64,000 nucleotides of DNA from Chrysaora quinquecirrha (Eukaryota > Cnidaria > Scyphozoa > Semaeostomeae > Pelagiidae). Each line of letters begins with the position of its first letter. Positions within the stretch are counted from its first letter, which is position 1. The stretch lies in contig JACTAT010000029.1 of the NCBI GenBank assembly GCA_014526335.1, positions 2,798,105 to 2,862,104 of the forward strand. The letters run 5' to 3'. This document shows positions 35,325-47,900 of the stretch, piece by piece. The notes beneath the pieces were generated by a model. The model had not been told where the DNA came from and did not search any database. It worked only from the letters and a program-made list of their open reading frames with translations. The position numbers and the translations under genes were made by a program.

Positions 35325-36570
35325 TGCTTTTGGTCTAAGTGGTGGTTTTTACAGCGCCATACAGTATCTGCAAGCCTGAAGCTGGGTGGTAGCAGGACTT
35401 TTATCAAAGACACTTAGAAATTTTACATGCATTGGGTTTGCCTAATTTTGTTTAACATCACAATTTTTTACTTTTGACTGACATCTGATGATTTAAAGCA
35501 TCTTTTGGTCGTCTTTCTACTTCCGCACTTTAGTACAAGCATCAATAAGGAGTGAGACTGAACACAGGTATTCCCCTCGAATTGCTCGAATTCTCTTCGA
35601 TGAATTAGCTCATATAGCACCTTTTAGACTCTAGCCAAACGATCAAACAATGTTTGTCAATTTTCTTGGTTTCACTGTTTGGTCCCATCACATAATATTG
35701 CTTGTCAAACATTTTTTGCTTGATACAAGCGTTAAATGTTTTTGAAGTTCTTAAACTTGCCTAGCCAATTCTGCTTGTCCTGCAGTGTTTTGTGACGTGG
35801 CCAAATGGTCAAACATTTCTTGTTGAGCAATTTTAAATGTTTTACAAATTGGCCTTAGACATACCATTATTATAGGTCCCTAAACTCATTACATCAAAGT
35901 CCCACTCTTTGCAAACGGCAGCGGCAAGCGTTGGCAATAACTGCTGGCATTTACAAAACAAAAATGAATTTTGTTGCCTAAAAGCTCAAGACTGATACTC
36001 TTTAGCCAAATCCTGAGCAAAAACTAGGCAAAAAAGGACTTTTCTGGACACTAATCACAGCGCATCGCTTTTGAATCTGCAATTTGATCGGTTCATGGAA
36101 TTTCCGCTTCTGAGCGGTAATTTATCCAAGGGCAACAAACCGACCACTGCAAGGAAAAATGTGCTTCGCGTAGCACTGGCGAGCTGCATTTGACTTTCCC
36201 ACGTTTTATTAAGAAAGACGAGGAGTCGTAGTTCTGGGCGATGGGCGATTCATCGCCCAGATTGACCTTAGGAGCAAAAAATTGTAATTTGTGTAATACG
36301 ACTGGGACCCAGTCGCATTACACGAATTGCAATTGGGAGAACCATTGCACACAGTCACTGGGTTGTCCCCTTGCTTGAGTCATGCTGAAGATTTGGATGC
36401 AACATAACTCACGGGTGCAGATGTCTATCAATATTTGGGCAGTCAAAATGACTGAAGCTGTCGTTGCACACATTGTCCTTGGATACTGATAATTTTTTCC
36501 CTATATCATTACATTACATTGAACTTACGAATATCACTCAAATAATCTAAATTCAAAAATTATAATTGTT
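35325..36570. other. Convergent region between FKBP12 and the neurensin-like gene
   Basis: Holds the two 3' UTRs. About 35625-35850 is a diverged AAACGATCAAACAATG repeat. 36290-36340 has a short palindrome around GTGTAATACGACTGGG / CCCAGTCGCATTACAC. No clear AATAAA could be tied to either gene. Confidence 0.45.
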
Positions 36571-37125
36571 TCAAAATTCTTGTTCTTCGGTGTATGCTTG
36601 GATACAGTTTTCCGTGCGTCTGTTTCCATGACTTAGTTCATTCATTACTGTAATCCCCGACGGAGAAGGTACCCTGTCCATTCCCCATCCAGCAATGCAA
36701 AGCGGAACCAATAACGCCAGACTCAATATAACACCTCCAACGAAGAAAATACTCAGCCCAGTAATAACAAAGGCATCTCTATCATGATAAATGTCTTGCA
36801 GTGATTTCACCTCGTTTTGAAAACGAGAACTGGCATCCTTCGTTGCCATGGTTAAATTTGAGCTGACATCCAGACTCCATGATAGGTAAATTGATGGTAA
36901 AAAGAATCCATATAAAGTAGCCAGTGTTCCGATGATGATAAAACTCACGCTAATTGCTAACGCCCATGGAATCGCGCTTTTTCTTGCGCAGTAAACTGAG
37001 CAACACTGTTCTCTGAATGTTGGTTTTTCAAATGCGTCTCTGTACATTTCTTTATGGTAGCCAAATAATAGGCCTAAACGCTCGTCTTTTTTGAAACTCT
37101 GTTCTCGCTGTTCTAAGGCACTCAT
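36571..37125 (-). CDS. Neurensin-like two-helix membrane protein, 184 aa
   Basis: A single open frame with an N-terminal cytosolic part (GLLFGYHKEMYRDAFEKPTF, then a cysteine cluster CCSVYC). Helix 1 is at about residues 52-78 (WALAISVSFIIIGTLATLYG, then FFLP). A loop with an N-L-T glycosylation site follows. Helix 2 is at about residues 118-146 (VITGLSIFFVGGVILSLALL). The 'GTL..LYGFFLP ... FFVGGVILS' arrangement matches vertebrate neurensins, small vesicle membrane proteins of neurons. The homology is by pattern only. The start is the first Met of the hydrophobic frame. A TTCACAG that could be a 3' splice site lies 10 bases upstream. A longer frame continues into the minisatellite in another phase and is not this gene. 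Confidence 0.72.
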   Translation of the reverse strand: MSALEQREQSFKKDERLGLLFGYHKEMYRDAFEKPTFREQCCSVYCARKSAIPWALAISVSFIIIGTLATLYGFFLPSIYLSWSLDVSSNLTMATKDASSRFQNEVKSLQDIYHDRDAFVITGLSIFFVGGVILSLALLVPLCIAGWGMDRVPSPSGITVMNELSHGNRRTENCIQAYTEEQEF

Positions 37126-37137
37126 AGTGGATATCCT

Positions 37138-37378
37138 GTGAAGCTCTTCGTGCTTTCGTCCTTCGTGCTTTCGTTGTACGTGCTTTCGTTCTTCGTGCTT
37201 TCGTCCTTCGTGCTTGCGTTCTACGTGCTTTCGTTTTTCTTGCTTTCGTCCTTCGTGCTTGCGTTCTACATGCTTTCGTTCTTCGTGCTTTTGTTCTTTG
37301 TGCTTGCGTTCTTTGTGCTTGCGTTCTACGTGCTTGCGTTCTACGTGCTTTCGTTCTACGTGCTTTCGTTTTTCGGGG
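37138..37378. repeat. 15-bp minisatellite, about 16 units
   Basis: Unit TGCTTTCGTTCTACG with CTTCG, TTCT and GTTC variants, in near-perfect 15-bp register. It lies immediately upstream of the neurensin-like start codon. Because 15 is a multiple of three, every frame stays open on both strands (poly-RRTKA on -, poly-VLSFF on +), which explains the overlapping open frames. Confidence 0.93.
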
Positions 37379-39990
37379 CCTTTCGGCTAGCTTCTTCGAT
37401 CTGTTGAAATTTTGCTTCTCTTTCAAATAATAATTCAAACTGACACTCGTTTTATCGTTATAACGAGTCTGTTTCTCTTTAGCCGGCTTTTCCGTAAAAA
37501 ATCGCTCTAATATCGCCGAAACCCGACGGTTTTTTTCTATACTTTATTCAACAGTGTTCTATTGTTTCCCTTCTATGTTTTCCAATTTCATATGTACCCT
37601 AATTATCTATGAAGGTCGCTTGTAGAACTGTATAGTATTTTCCGTTCCCTATCTTTTGCAACGCTTCTTTGTTAGTTGCGAAAAACTCAGGCCAATCTAC
37701 TTCTTCCGTCCTCTTCTATACTCTACCTTTCAATCTTTAAATTATTTTTTTCCCGTTGTATAAACCCTTTATATATCTTTGCTCTTGGAACACCAACGAC
37801 TGTTAACCAACGTTGAGGTTTATTGGTTTTCCAACAGTCTCTTTTTCACTTTCGCGCAGACCTGCCACATCAACAGTAACGCTATAGACCGCGATTTGTC
37901 CTCTGATAAACAGACTAGGCCATTCGCTGTTTTGTTGAAACAAAATCGACCGTTCTTTGAATCGTTTTCCAATGTCTTTACTTTGTGTTAATCAACGTTA
38001 GCTTTGACTGATATATGCATATACTTTGTGATGTATATAGGCCTATTGCAAGGCGAACTGGACAAACGTGTTGCTCGCAAATTGCAATTTCTCCAAAACT
38101 TTCACTTGCTGACTTGAGGAGTCGAATCGATGGCAAACTTGCTCCTTACGTTTGTAGTTTTTTATTTCATCCAAGCTTGGAATACAGTCTTTTTTGTGAG
38201 CTGGAACTTTATTTCTAGCAGACTCAAAATTGTTTGCTTTCTTTCAGACAGTACGATGTTCTCATAACAAACTTCTTTCAGTTTCGTTACGTTTACAGTT
38301 TAGCGGTTCTGTTGTTGTAGAAACTAAAAACGGATTTAGCATCGTCTCGTATCAAGACACACGACAACAGCTTAGACCTCTGTTTTCGATTACTCGTTTT
38401 CCGTTGGTTTCTTCAGCTGATTAAGTAACAGGTTTCTTGTTCGCATATGGTTAACAGAGCGTCTCGCTCCTCGTTATGTCGTCTCTTCACGAAACCAAAT
38501 ACTGCGAAATCAGTCAATATGAAAGTCAAGACTCTAAATTGTGTATCGGTCTTTCTTGAATGCTCTTTCCCCGTTATAAAAACATCGCATCCGAGTACTT
38601 GAGTCAAGCCACACGTATAAGGACTGAGTTTTTCCTCTAGGATTTCCAGTTCCTGCATTCAAATGTATTTCAAATTCCACACTTTAAACATTTCATGTAC
38701 TGATTTCCCATTTCGTTTTGCCAATTCATAATTGTTTCTCTGCAATTTGATATGTTAAACCATTTTCAAACTTTCTCATATTCTGTTGAATATTTCTTAT
38801 ATCTTTTTTGATCCTCTATCCAATCATATTATTCGATGCTCCCCTCTAAAGCCTCTGTTTATTTTGCCTTTCGCGTCCTTCGCGCATTGAAGCCAAGCTC
38901 TGCGACTATTCGCTTTTAGAATGATAAGTTGCTGTCTGCTCTTTGGCTGCGAATGGCTATTCCTGAATACGCTGAGCAGCAGATAATTTTTAAAACCTGC
39001 CGCTTTTCAATTCAACTTGACTCATACTCTACATTTCATTTAGTTTTATGTGTGTCCGGTTTCTAAAATATCAAGTCAGCTTCTTTCTATCCGCTTCCAA
39101 AATGTTGCTTTACTTTTTGGCAATGACTCTGTTTTTAATTTAAATACATAAAAAAGGCTTTCTTTAGAACCTGCTTCTTCTCAGCCTTTTTCAATTTTCT
39201 AGTTCAACGTAGTTTTAAGTCCTCGGTTTGTCCGGTTGTTTCTGTCTCTCCACGTCCTACTCTTTTGCTGTTGGCTTTAAAAATACCGGTCATCTTGGTC
39301 GCATTGAATCGCTAGGTCTTCAGTGTTCAGCGCTCTACCAATTAATAGCGTTGTCTTCAATACATGGATATCAATCTTTTAAGACTCGCAAACTACTCCA
39401 CGGTCAAAAAAATTTCACTTCAATTTCTAGCAGTCTAATGTCTACGCTTTGTCCGGTTTGCTGTCTAATTTCCACGCTCAATCTTTTACTGTCCACTTAA
39501 TATGGCCTTGCTTCTGACAATAAATCTTCAAAACGTGGTTTTTAGAAAACTTTAAAGACCCTGTATACTCAATCTTCTTCAGTCGAGAGTTAACTGTTTG
39601 TCCACTTTTAGTGTCCGCTCTTAAAACACTGCTTTGCTCTTTTGCAATCAGTTTTTCATCATATATCAAATATTTCGTTTAGAACCTGCTGCTTTGATTA
39701 TTATATTATTCTTATTATTCACAATCTCGTTAAATCACACCATACGCCTCATTGAAATATTTTGCGTATGTTTACTGATCTCTTATTCTCTTTGGAAACT
39801 TTTTCATGTACCTGCGGGCACCTGTTCAAAACACACAGTGTGCATCCATATCAAAAAGCAAAGAATCAAGCCCTTTGCTGTTCACATATAAACGCTTGTT
39901 TCCCGATGAGATACTCACTGACGCTCGTAACAGGTCGCATTTAATTTCAACATTGAACTTGTTGTATCTTGCCTTGAGTGGCTGCGCAAA
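37379..39990. other. T-rich, strand-asymmetric region with degenerate repeated phrases
   Basis: 2.6 kb in which T greatly exceeds A on the + strand and no exon is supported. Phrases recur at irregular spacing: TTAGAACCTGC (about 39164, 39680; TTAAAACCTGC near 38990), TGTCCGGTT (about 39053, 39230, 39452), GTCTAATGTCTACGC / GTCTAATTTCCACGC (39433-39475). This looks like a decayed long-unit tandem array leading into the 78-bp satellite. The short open frames are not convincing genes. Confidence 0.5.
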
Positions 39991-40722
39991 TGCTGAGACA
40001 CGGCTGTACCAGTGCTGAGAAAGCGTTGCAACGTTTCGTTTCAATATAGCAAAAGTTGCGTAGCCAGTGCTGAGACACGGCTGTACCAGTGCTGAGAAAG
40101 TGTTGCAACGTTTCGTTTCAATATAGCAATACGTGGCGGTGCCGGTGCTGAGACACGGCTGTACCAGTGCTGAGAAAGTGTTGCAACGTTTCGTTTCAAT
40201 ATAGCAATACGTGGCGGTGCCGGTGCTGAGACACGGCTGTACCAGGGCTGAGAAAGTGTTGCAGCGTTTCGTTTCAATATAGCAAAAAGTTGCGTAGCCA
40301 GTGCTGAGACACGGCTGTACCAGTGCTGAGAAAGCGTTGTAGCGTTTCGTTTAAATATCGCAAAAAGTTGTGGAGCCAGTGCTGAGACACGGCTTTACTA
40401 GTGCTGAGAAAGTGTTGTAGCGTTTCGTTTCAATATCGCAAAAAGTTGCGGAGCCAGTGCTGAGACACGGCTTTACCAGTGCTGAGAAAGAGTTGCAGCG
40501 TTTCTTTTCAATATAGCAAAAAGTTGCGGAGCCAATGCTGAGACACGGCTGTACCAGTGCTGAGAAAGCGTTGCAGCGTTTCTTTTCAATATAGCAAAAA
40601 GTTGCGGAGCCAGTGCTGAGGCACGGCTGTACCCGTGCTGAGAAAGCGTTGCGACGTTTCGTTTCTATATAGCCATTAGTGGCGGGGCCAATGCTAAGAC
40701 ACGGCTGTACCAGTGCTCTGGT
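39991..40722. repeat. 78-bp satellite, ten units of constant length
   Basis: GCTGAGACACGG-type unit starts fall at 39991, 40069, 40147, 40225, 40303, 40381, 40459, 40537, 40615 and 40693, exactly 78 bp apart each time. Units share GTGCTGAGAAAGCGTTGC and GTTTCGTTTCAATATAGC and differ by substitutions only. There are no spacers of independent sequence, so it is not a CRISPR array. On the - strand each unit could encode 26 residues (CGV-free phrase RNVATLSQHWYSRVSA), but stops break the frame. Confidence 0.95.
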
Positions 40723-40884
40723 TAACTTTTCATGTCAGTGCCACTGTGGTAGAGCTAGTACCCAGCGACGGTAGAGCCATCGTAAGGAAGTTTTTCCATT
40801 AAAACTCAACGAGTCGCAGCACTGTCTAAGCACTGGTGCAGCTGCGCTGCACTGGCGCTGCCAGCCTTTGGGGTCTGGTCATAT

Positions 40885-41760
40885 TTTGAAGTCATAAAGG
40901 CCATTTTTGATGTTTTTGAGCTGTTTGGGTAAATCTTCGATTTCGCCTGACTTTTGGTCATTTCTCCATAGTAAAGTCTTGCCTATTTGCCCAAAGTCGG
41001 TCGATTTTTCTGGGTGATTTTACTCGCTTTTAGTGGCTAAATCATTTTCTTTTTACCCCTAAAGGATTTGAATGCCTTCTTATAGCCTTAGGATGCCTTT
41101 TTGATGATTTTGAGTTATTTTGGGAACCTACGATTTTTCACGATTTTTCGACATTTTCTTGCCGTGCCATTTGCCCAAAATCATCCGATTTCTAGGGGTG
41201 ATTTTCTTCTCTTTTGGTAGCTAAATCCATTCCTTGTTTACCCCTAAAGCGTTAGAATGCGCTCTAATACCTTTCGAATGCCTTTTTGATCGATGATATT
41301 GAGCAATTTTGAGAACCTACGATTTTGCCCGATTTTTCCACATTTTCTTGCCTTGCCTTTTGCCAAAAATCGGTCGATTCCTAGGGGTGATTGTCTTTCC
41401 TTTTAGTAGCTAAATCCATTCCTTTTCACCCCTTAAGGTGAGAATGTCTTCTTATAGCCTTAGGATGCCTTTTTGATGATTTTGAGCTATTTTGGGAACG
41501 TACGATTTTGCCCAATTTTTAGGCATTTTCTTGCCTTGCCTTTTGCCAAAATCGGTCGATTTCTGGGGGCGATTTTCTTCGCTTATAGTAGCTAAATCCA
41601 TTCCTTTTTATCCCCAAAAGGAAAGAATGCCTTTTTATAGCTCATGGATGCCTTTTTGATGATTTTGAGCAATTTTGGAACCTACGAATTTGCCCTATTT
41701 TTCGACATCTGCTTTGGCTTTTGCCCAAAATCGGTCGATAGCAAATTCAGGTCGCAGAAC
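40885..41760. repeat. Satellite of about 185-bp units, five copies
   Basis: The phrase GCCTTTTTGATGATTTTGAG recurs near 40890 (diverged), 41095, 41275, 41465 and 41648. Each is followed by ACCTACGATTTT, CATTTTCTTGCC, AAATCGGTCGATTTC, GGGGTGATTTTCTTC and GTAGCTAAATCCATTCC. Unit length varies from about 180 to 205. It starts about 165 bp after the 78-bp array. Confidence 0.88.
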
Positions 41761-41884
41761 ATTTTGTTCGAAAACTCATGCCTGCCTACACTTGCGACTC
41801 ATCGTTTTTCCTGTCGCGGCGACAATCTTTTTAACATCTTGTGTCGCAATTTCAAGCAAGAAGTCTCACATGTCGCAAGAGGTT

Positions 41885-42060
41885 GACGGTGCTGTTGCGT
41901 CGTGGTGTAATTCCCACGACTCGTGGTGTCAGGAGCTTAGTATGGTCAGGGTTCCAGCTCAGCCACGGTAGCGTGGCAGCCATGGTCGAGGTCTCGATAA
42001 GTTAACCTAATACTGAAATCCAAGCGACTGGCGCTAAAACATTACTTCAACTTCAACTTC
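41885..42060 (+). repeat. 'GTGGCCTAATCC' SINE-like family, copy 4
   Basis: GTTGCGTCGTGGTGTAATTC, GGTGTCAGGAGCTTAG, GCGTGGCAGCCATGGTCGAG and CCAAGCGACTGGCGC follow the family order. It lies downstream of the elongin C 3' end. Confidence 0.6.
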
Positions 42061-42564
42061 AGCCGCGGCTTACATGCCTTTGCTTAGCAAAGCAAATTAT
42101 TGACCGGACAAGGACCCATAACCTTTCTCTCACCTGCGATTTCTTCACATAAGATCTGAAAGAAAAGTGCTTGATAGAACAACGAAATAGGTAGTTAATC
42201 CAAGAAAAGGCTGTGTAATATGATAGAAATTTGAACATTGAAATTATTTTCTAGGAATCGCATTTAATCTGGACTAATTAACAAAAAATAGAGACAACGG
42301 CAGTATCATGGCACTCTAAGATTTTTCGTTTTAGCACGCACTTGTTTTTAGATATCTTTACATGGATGCCAGAAATAAAATTGACGATTTACATAAAGTA
42401 TTTGAAAAGGGAACGATAAAACAAACGATAAATGCTACGAAAATACAACTAAATCGCAAATAGGACGAACAGTTAAAAAGAAGCATAACAATGCAGCGAT
42501 AGAGACCCTGGGTAGTCTGGATGATGTCGTAATAGCATTTTGGCGATGTATAAACCCTGATCTA

Positions 42565-43867
<1,303 letters not shown>

Positions 43868-43869
43868 GT

Positions 43870-44947
43870 CTAGAAATAAAAACACTTTCTTTAATTTCTT
43901 TAGTTTTAGAAAGATTTTTAAATACTATATTTTTAATTTTCCATTAACTTTAGAGCTGACTATAATGTTAGCATTCGTTGAAGCATTCCAGACTGGACCT
44001 TTTGTTGTGGGAGAAAAGATCTTCTCTGTATAATTTTGGGGAAAACAATAGATCCTATTGTTTGTCTATCATTTTCATCCACACAGGGCGGTCTGCCTTA
44101 GAAGATGGGACATTGCTTGGGATCCAGTCTGCAGATTGTGTGAGTGATGCACCCAAGATATTTTTGCTCAAATCATTCCGCACACCAAGGCACCATTGTT
44201 CTATTGTTTCTGTGCAAAACAATAGCCTAGACTATTATTTCAATAGATATATTGTTTCTTTTGGCAAGAAGTCCAATTTGGTTGGCATATTCTCTGGCAT
44301 GGTGGTAACATGGAATGCACCCTAGACTCTGCAGACTGGCTTTGGGATGGGTTCATTTTAAGTGCTTTTCACCTCAGAAGGGTTTTGCTTACATGATGAT
44401 GCACAGGCAGTCTGAGATTCTTCAATTTCATGTTGCAAAGAAAAAGTCGTGCTTCCCATTGTGGGGAGTTAGGGGTTGAACAAGTTAAAATTCTGTTCAT
44501 GCCTGTCCTGTCATTCATGTTATGGTTTGGTTTTGGCGTGTTTGATCGGGTCGTCTTCTTTCTGTTCTTCTTCTCGCAGTCGCAGCAAGATAGAGTCACT
44601 TGTATTGATCTCTAGATTTAATTAGGTACTAAAATACTTTCAAAGTCGAATCCTGCAAATAAATTCAAATAATACCTTGATTTTGTTGCAAAACAATGTT
44701 TTATCTTCGATACCACAACAGCACCAAATCAAGAAATTTCCAAACTTCAGGAAATAGTTTTGTGGAAAATGCTTGGTTTAGGTGAATTGATTGTTCTCCA
44801 AGCGAGGCTTTTCCATGATGACTTCCACAACAACAAAATTTTTTGTCAACAGATCATTTGTGATGTCTGAGCATATAAGAGTTGCAATGTTTATACTTCC
44901 TTTATGACGATCGTTTTGCAATGTTTTCTCCATGAAAGTAATTCGAA
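43870..44947. other. Divergent intergenic region, elongin C / POFUT1
   Basis: Should contain the elongin C 5' UTR exon and both promoters. Around 44095-44345, inverted-looking CCAGTCTGCAG / CTGCAGACTGG and repeated ATTGTTTCT / CAAAACAATAGC phrases suggest a small decayed element. No core promoter motif can be named with confidence. Confidence 0.45.
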
Positions 44948-47900
44948 ATGAATTGTTTCGTTTATTTCTCCTTACTGTTCAATTTTGTCTTGGTTTTCAA
45001 TAATGTTTGCTCCGAGAACAAGAAAGATTCCCCTCAATCTCCTACAAACTCAAAGACCTGGTGGGATGATAATGGATATGTATTTTTCTGCCTCTGCATG
45101 GGTAAGATAAGAAGGGAAATTTTATTAATAATTTATTAGTTTTTAAGTCGTTCTCTGTGGTAATGCAATCCTAAAAGAGAAATCTCTATTGATAATCTTT
45201 CTTATTTCTAGGACGATTTGGAAACCAAGTAGAACATTTCTTAGGTGGCCTTGCATTTGCAAAGGCCCTAAATCGCACTCTTGTGGTGCCTCCATGGATA
45301 ACCTATGTGAGTATTCCTTCAAAATTCAGTTTATGTTGTCAGGGCACGCTTCCCTTCCAATTCATGACTAAAACACATTTTGTATTTAGGCTAAATTCGA
45401 TGTAAATGTGTCACAGTGCAGGACTTGATTTGCTCTTAAAACTTTGTCCTATTTTTCCTTGTCCACACCCCTTTGCCCCTCCAATGTTGGGTTTGATGTC
45501 CGGATGTCTGGCTATGCCACTTATTGTCAGAACTTCCCTCCCACATTATAGTTATTGGTCCACTTGTTATATATTTCTCTACAAATGCAGCAAAATCCTA
45601 ATGGTTTATTACCTTTGATTCTAGAAAACAGTATCATTTATGGAATGGTTTCAGCTAGACCCCTTGATGGATTACCACCGTGTTGTGCTTGCAGAAGATT
45701 TCATGAAACATTTGGCTCCAAAATACTGGCCAAAGAAGACAAGAAAAGGCTATTGTTGGTTACCATTGAAAAGCAAAGCAAAGTGCATTATGAAAGAAGG
45801 ATTTCCTTTAAAGTATTTTGGGATGAAGTTGGTGTTGATTTTGATGATTATATTGTTTATCACTTGAGTTCCAATGTTGATGATGAATATGTTAAAGCAG
45901 AATGGAAAGAAAGGTAACGACGGAAACAGAATATGCCGGTCGTTAAATTTGATTGATGATTAATATCATAACATCACCAAGCAGTTCACCTTTTCCAACT
46001 AAAGGCCCCAGGATTGAAAGTTCAAAAATTTCAAGAAATCAAGTTTCTGACAATAAAATTGTATAATGCATCTAAAACTTAGTCTAGGTGCAAAGTTTCA
46101 CTGGTTTCACTGTCCTATAAAGGCTTCGGCATTGAAAAGTTACTGGGCAGTGAAACTTTTAACCCTTCACCCCGACTATCGGGACTATTCCCTTTAAATT
46201 TGTAGCGTTCAAATTTCCGAAATTTAGAAGCGTTCAAAGTTCCCAATTCTATAAATGCTTCGACGGTGAAAAGTTACTGGGCGTTGGAACTTTTAACCCC
46301 TCACCCCGACTAAAGTCACAAACTTTAAACAACAGTCATAACATCAGTAATACAAGCGAAAGATAGTGAAACTTTGCACCAAGACTCGATTTTAGTTGCT
46401 CGATACGAATTCTGTGCCGAAAATCTATATCTCGAAATTTTGAAAAATTTCCCTAATCGCAGCTTTTCATCAAAGCTGCATACAGATAATATTGACCATA
46501 AATAATACGATACTTCAACTAATTGTACGTTTTCCGATCTGTCTCTGTTTCTTATATGCCTTGGTTCACATAAGATCGTATCAGCGTTGGTGATAGTCCG
46601 CGTACGTCGTCCGAGTTTAACAAAAACACTTCCTTGCGATTATTAGGTCTGCGCCAACTGTAAATCGAAAGGATCAGTGGAGTTGGAATCAGTTCAACTC
46701 TTCCGAGACTCTTCAGATCCGATCAAAGAAAATTTTATTGGGAACATGTGTTGCCGAAATCGCGGATCCAGTTATTGTTGGAAAAGGGTCTCATGGATCT
46801 AACTAAGCCATCAAAGGAAAGTAGTACAGTACGCTTTTTATCTTTGTTGACGTCGGAAAATTTGAGTCCGACAGTCAGCGACTGTTCCCCGACGAATTGA
46901 AACATTCTTTTATCGTTAATGTAAGATTTGCAAGATAGAAGAAAGGACCATCGGCACATCTCCGACTCTTACGATCTTATGGGAAACAGCCTTGAACTCG
47001 ATGTATTCCCATTCAAACCACTGCGTCGTGGTAAATTTTTTAGTCTGATTTTGATTATGCTCCGTTCATTTTTTCAAGTCAATCTTTCGAAAATGTTCAT
47101 ATTTTGCTATTGAAAGGTTGATATGATTAAAGTCATGATAAAACGAGGAGCTCAGTGAGGTTTGGGTTCGATCCCGACCCATGCTGAGCTAGCGTCTCAT
47201 CCAGGGTCAATATCCCATTAGTTAATCTACTCCCCTAGATCCTAGTAACTGGGGCCGAATACAATGTTCACTTCCACTCTTTCACCTTCAAAATATGTTC
47301 CATGTTGTTCCATGTACATAGTGTCAAGTCTCATTGATACGTGCTTTCTCTTTTTCTGCAGGTTCCCCGCCTCTGAACATCCTGTTTTGGCTTTCCGTGG
47401 AGCACCAGCCCATTATCCAATGCTACCACAGCATCGCCATCTTCAAAAATACCTAAAATGGTCTGATTCGATAGAAAATGAAGCAGCTAATTACATTTCA
47501 AAGTATCTGAGGCCTGGTAAATTCGTTGGAATTCATTTGCGAAATGAGAAAGCTTGGGTATTCAATTTATAATATTTACAGGCTCTGGTTTTTCTCTTTA
47601 ATAAACGCCTTACTCTAAGAAACTCTAAATGCCTTACTCTAAATGCCTCCCTAAACAACCCTCTAAAATACTCTAATAAACACCCTCTAATAATCGTAAA
47701 TGCCCCTCTAATAAACACCTTCTTCTAATTAACGCCTCCTTCTAATAATCGCCCCCCCTGATAAACTCCTCCCTAAAATAAATGCCTTACTCTAATGCCT
47801 CCCTGTACTAAACGCCTCCCTCGAATAAATGCCTCCCTCTAATAAAATCCCCTCTAATAAACACCTTACTCTAAGAAACTCTAATACATGCCTTCCTCTA

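Noticed and set aside
37052..37438. Basic RRTKA-repeat protein on the - strand, histone-tail-like
   Set aside because: It is the 15-bp minisatellite read in one frame. It overlaps the neurensin-like gene out of frame, and equivalent frames are open on the other strand.
39991..40722. Regular repeats resembling a CRISPR array
   Set aside because: Units are contiguous 78-bp tandem copies with no unique spacers, in a eukaryotic genome.
43868..43885. Elongin C start at the upstream in-frame Met (MFLFLD...)
   Set aside because: Those codons overlap a clear TTATTTCTAG acceptor; the next Met (ADTKPD) matches the family start.
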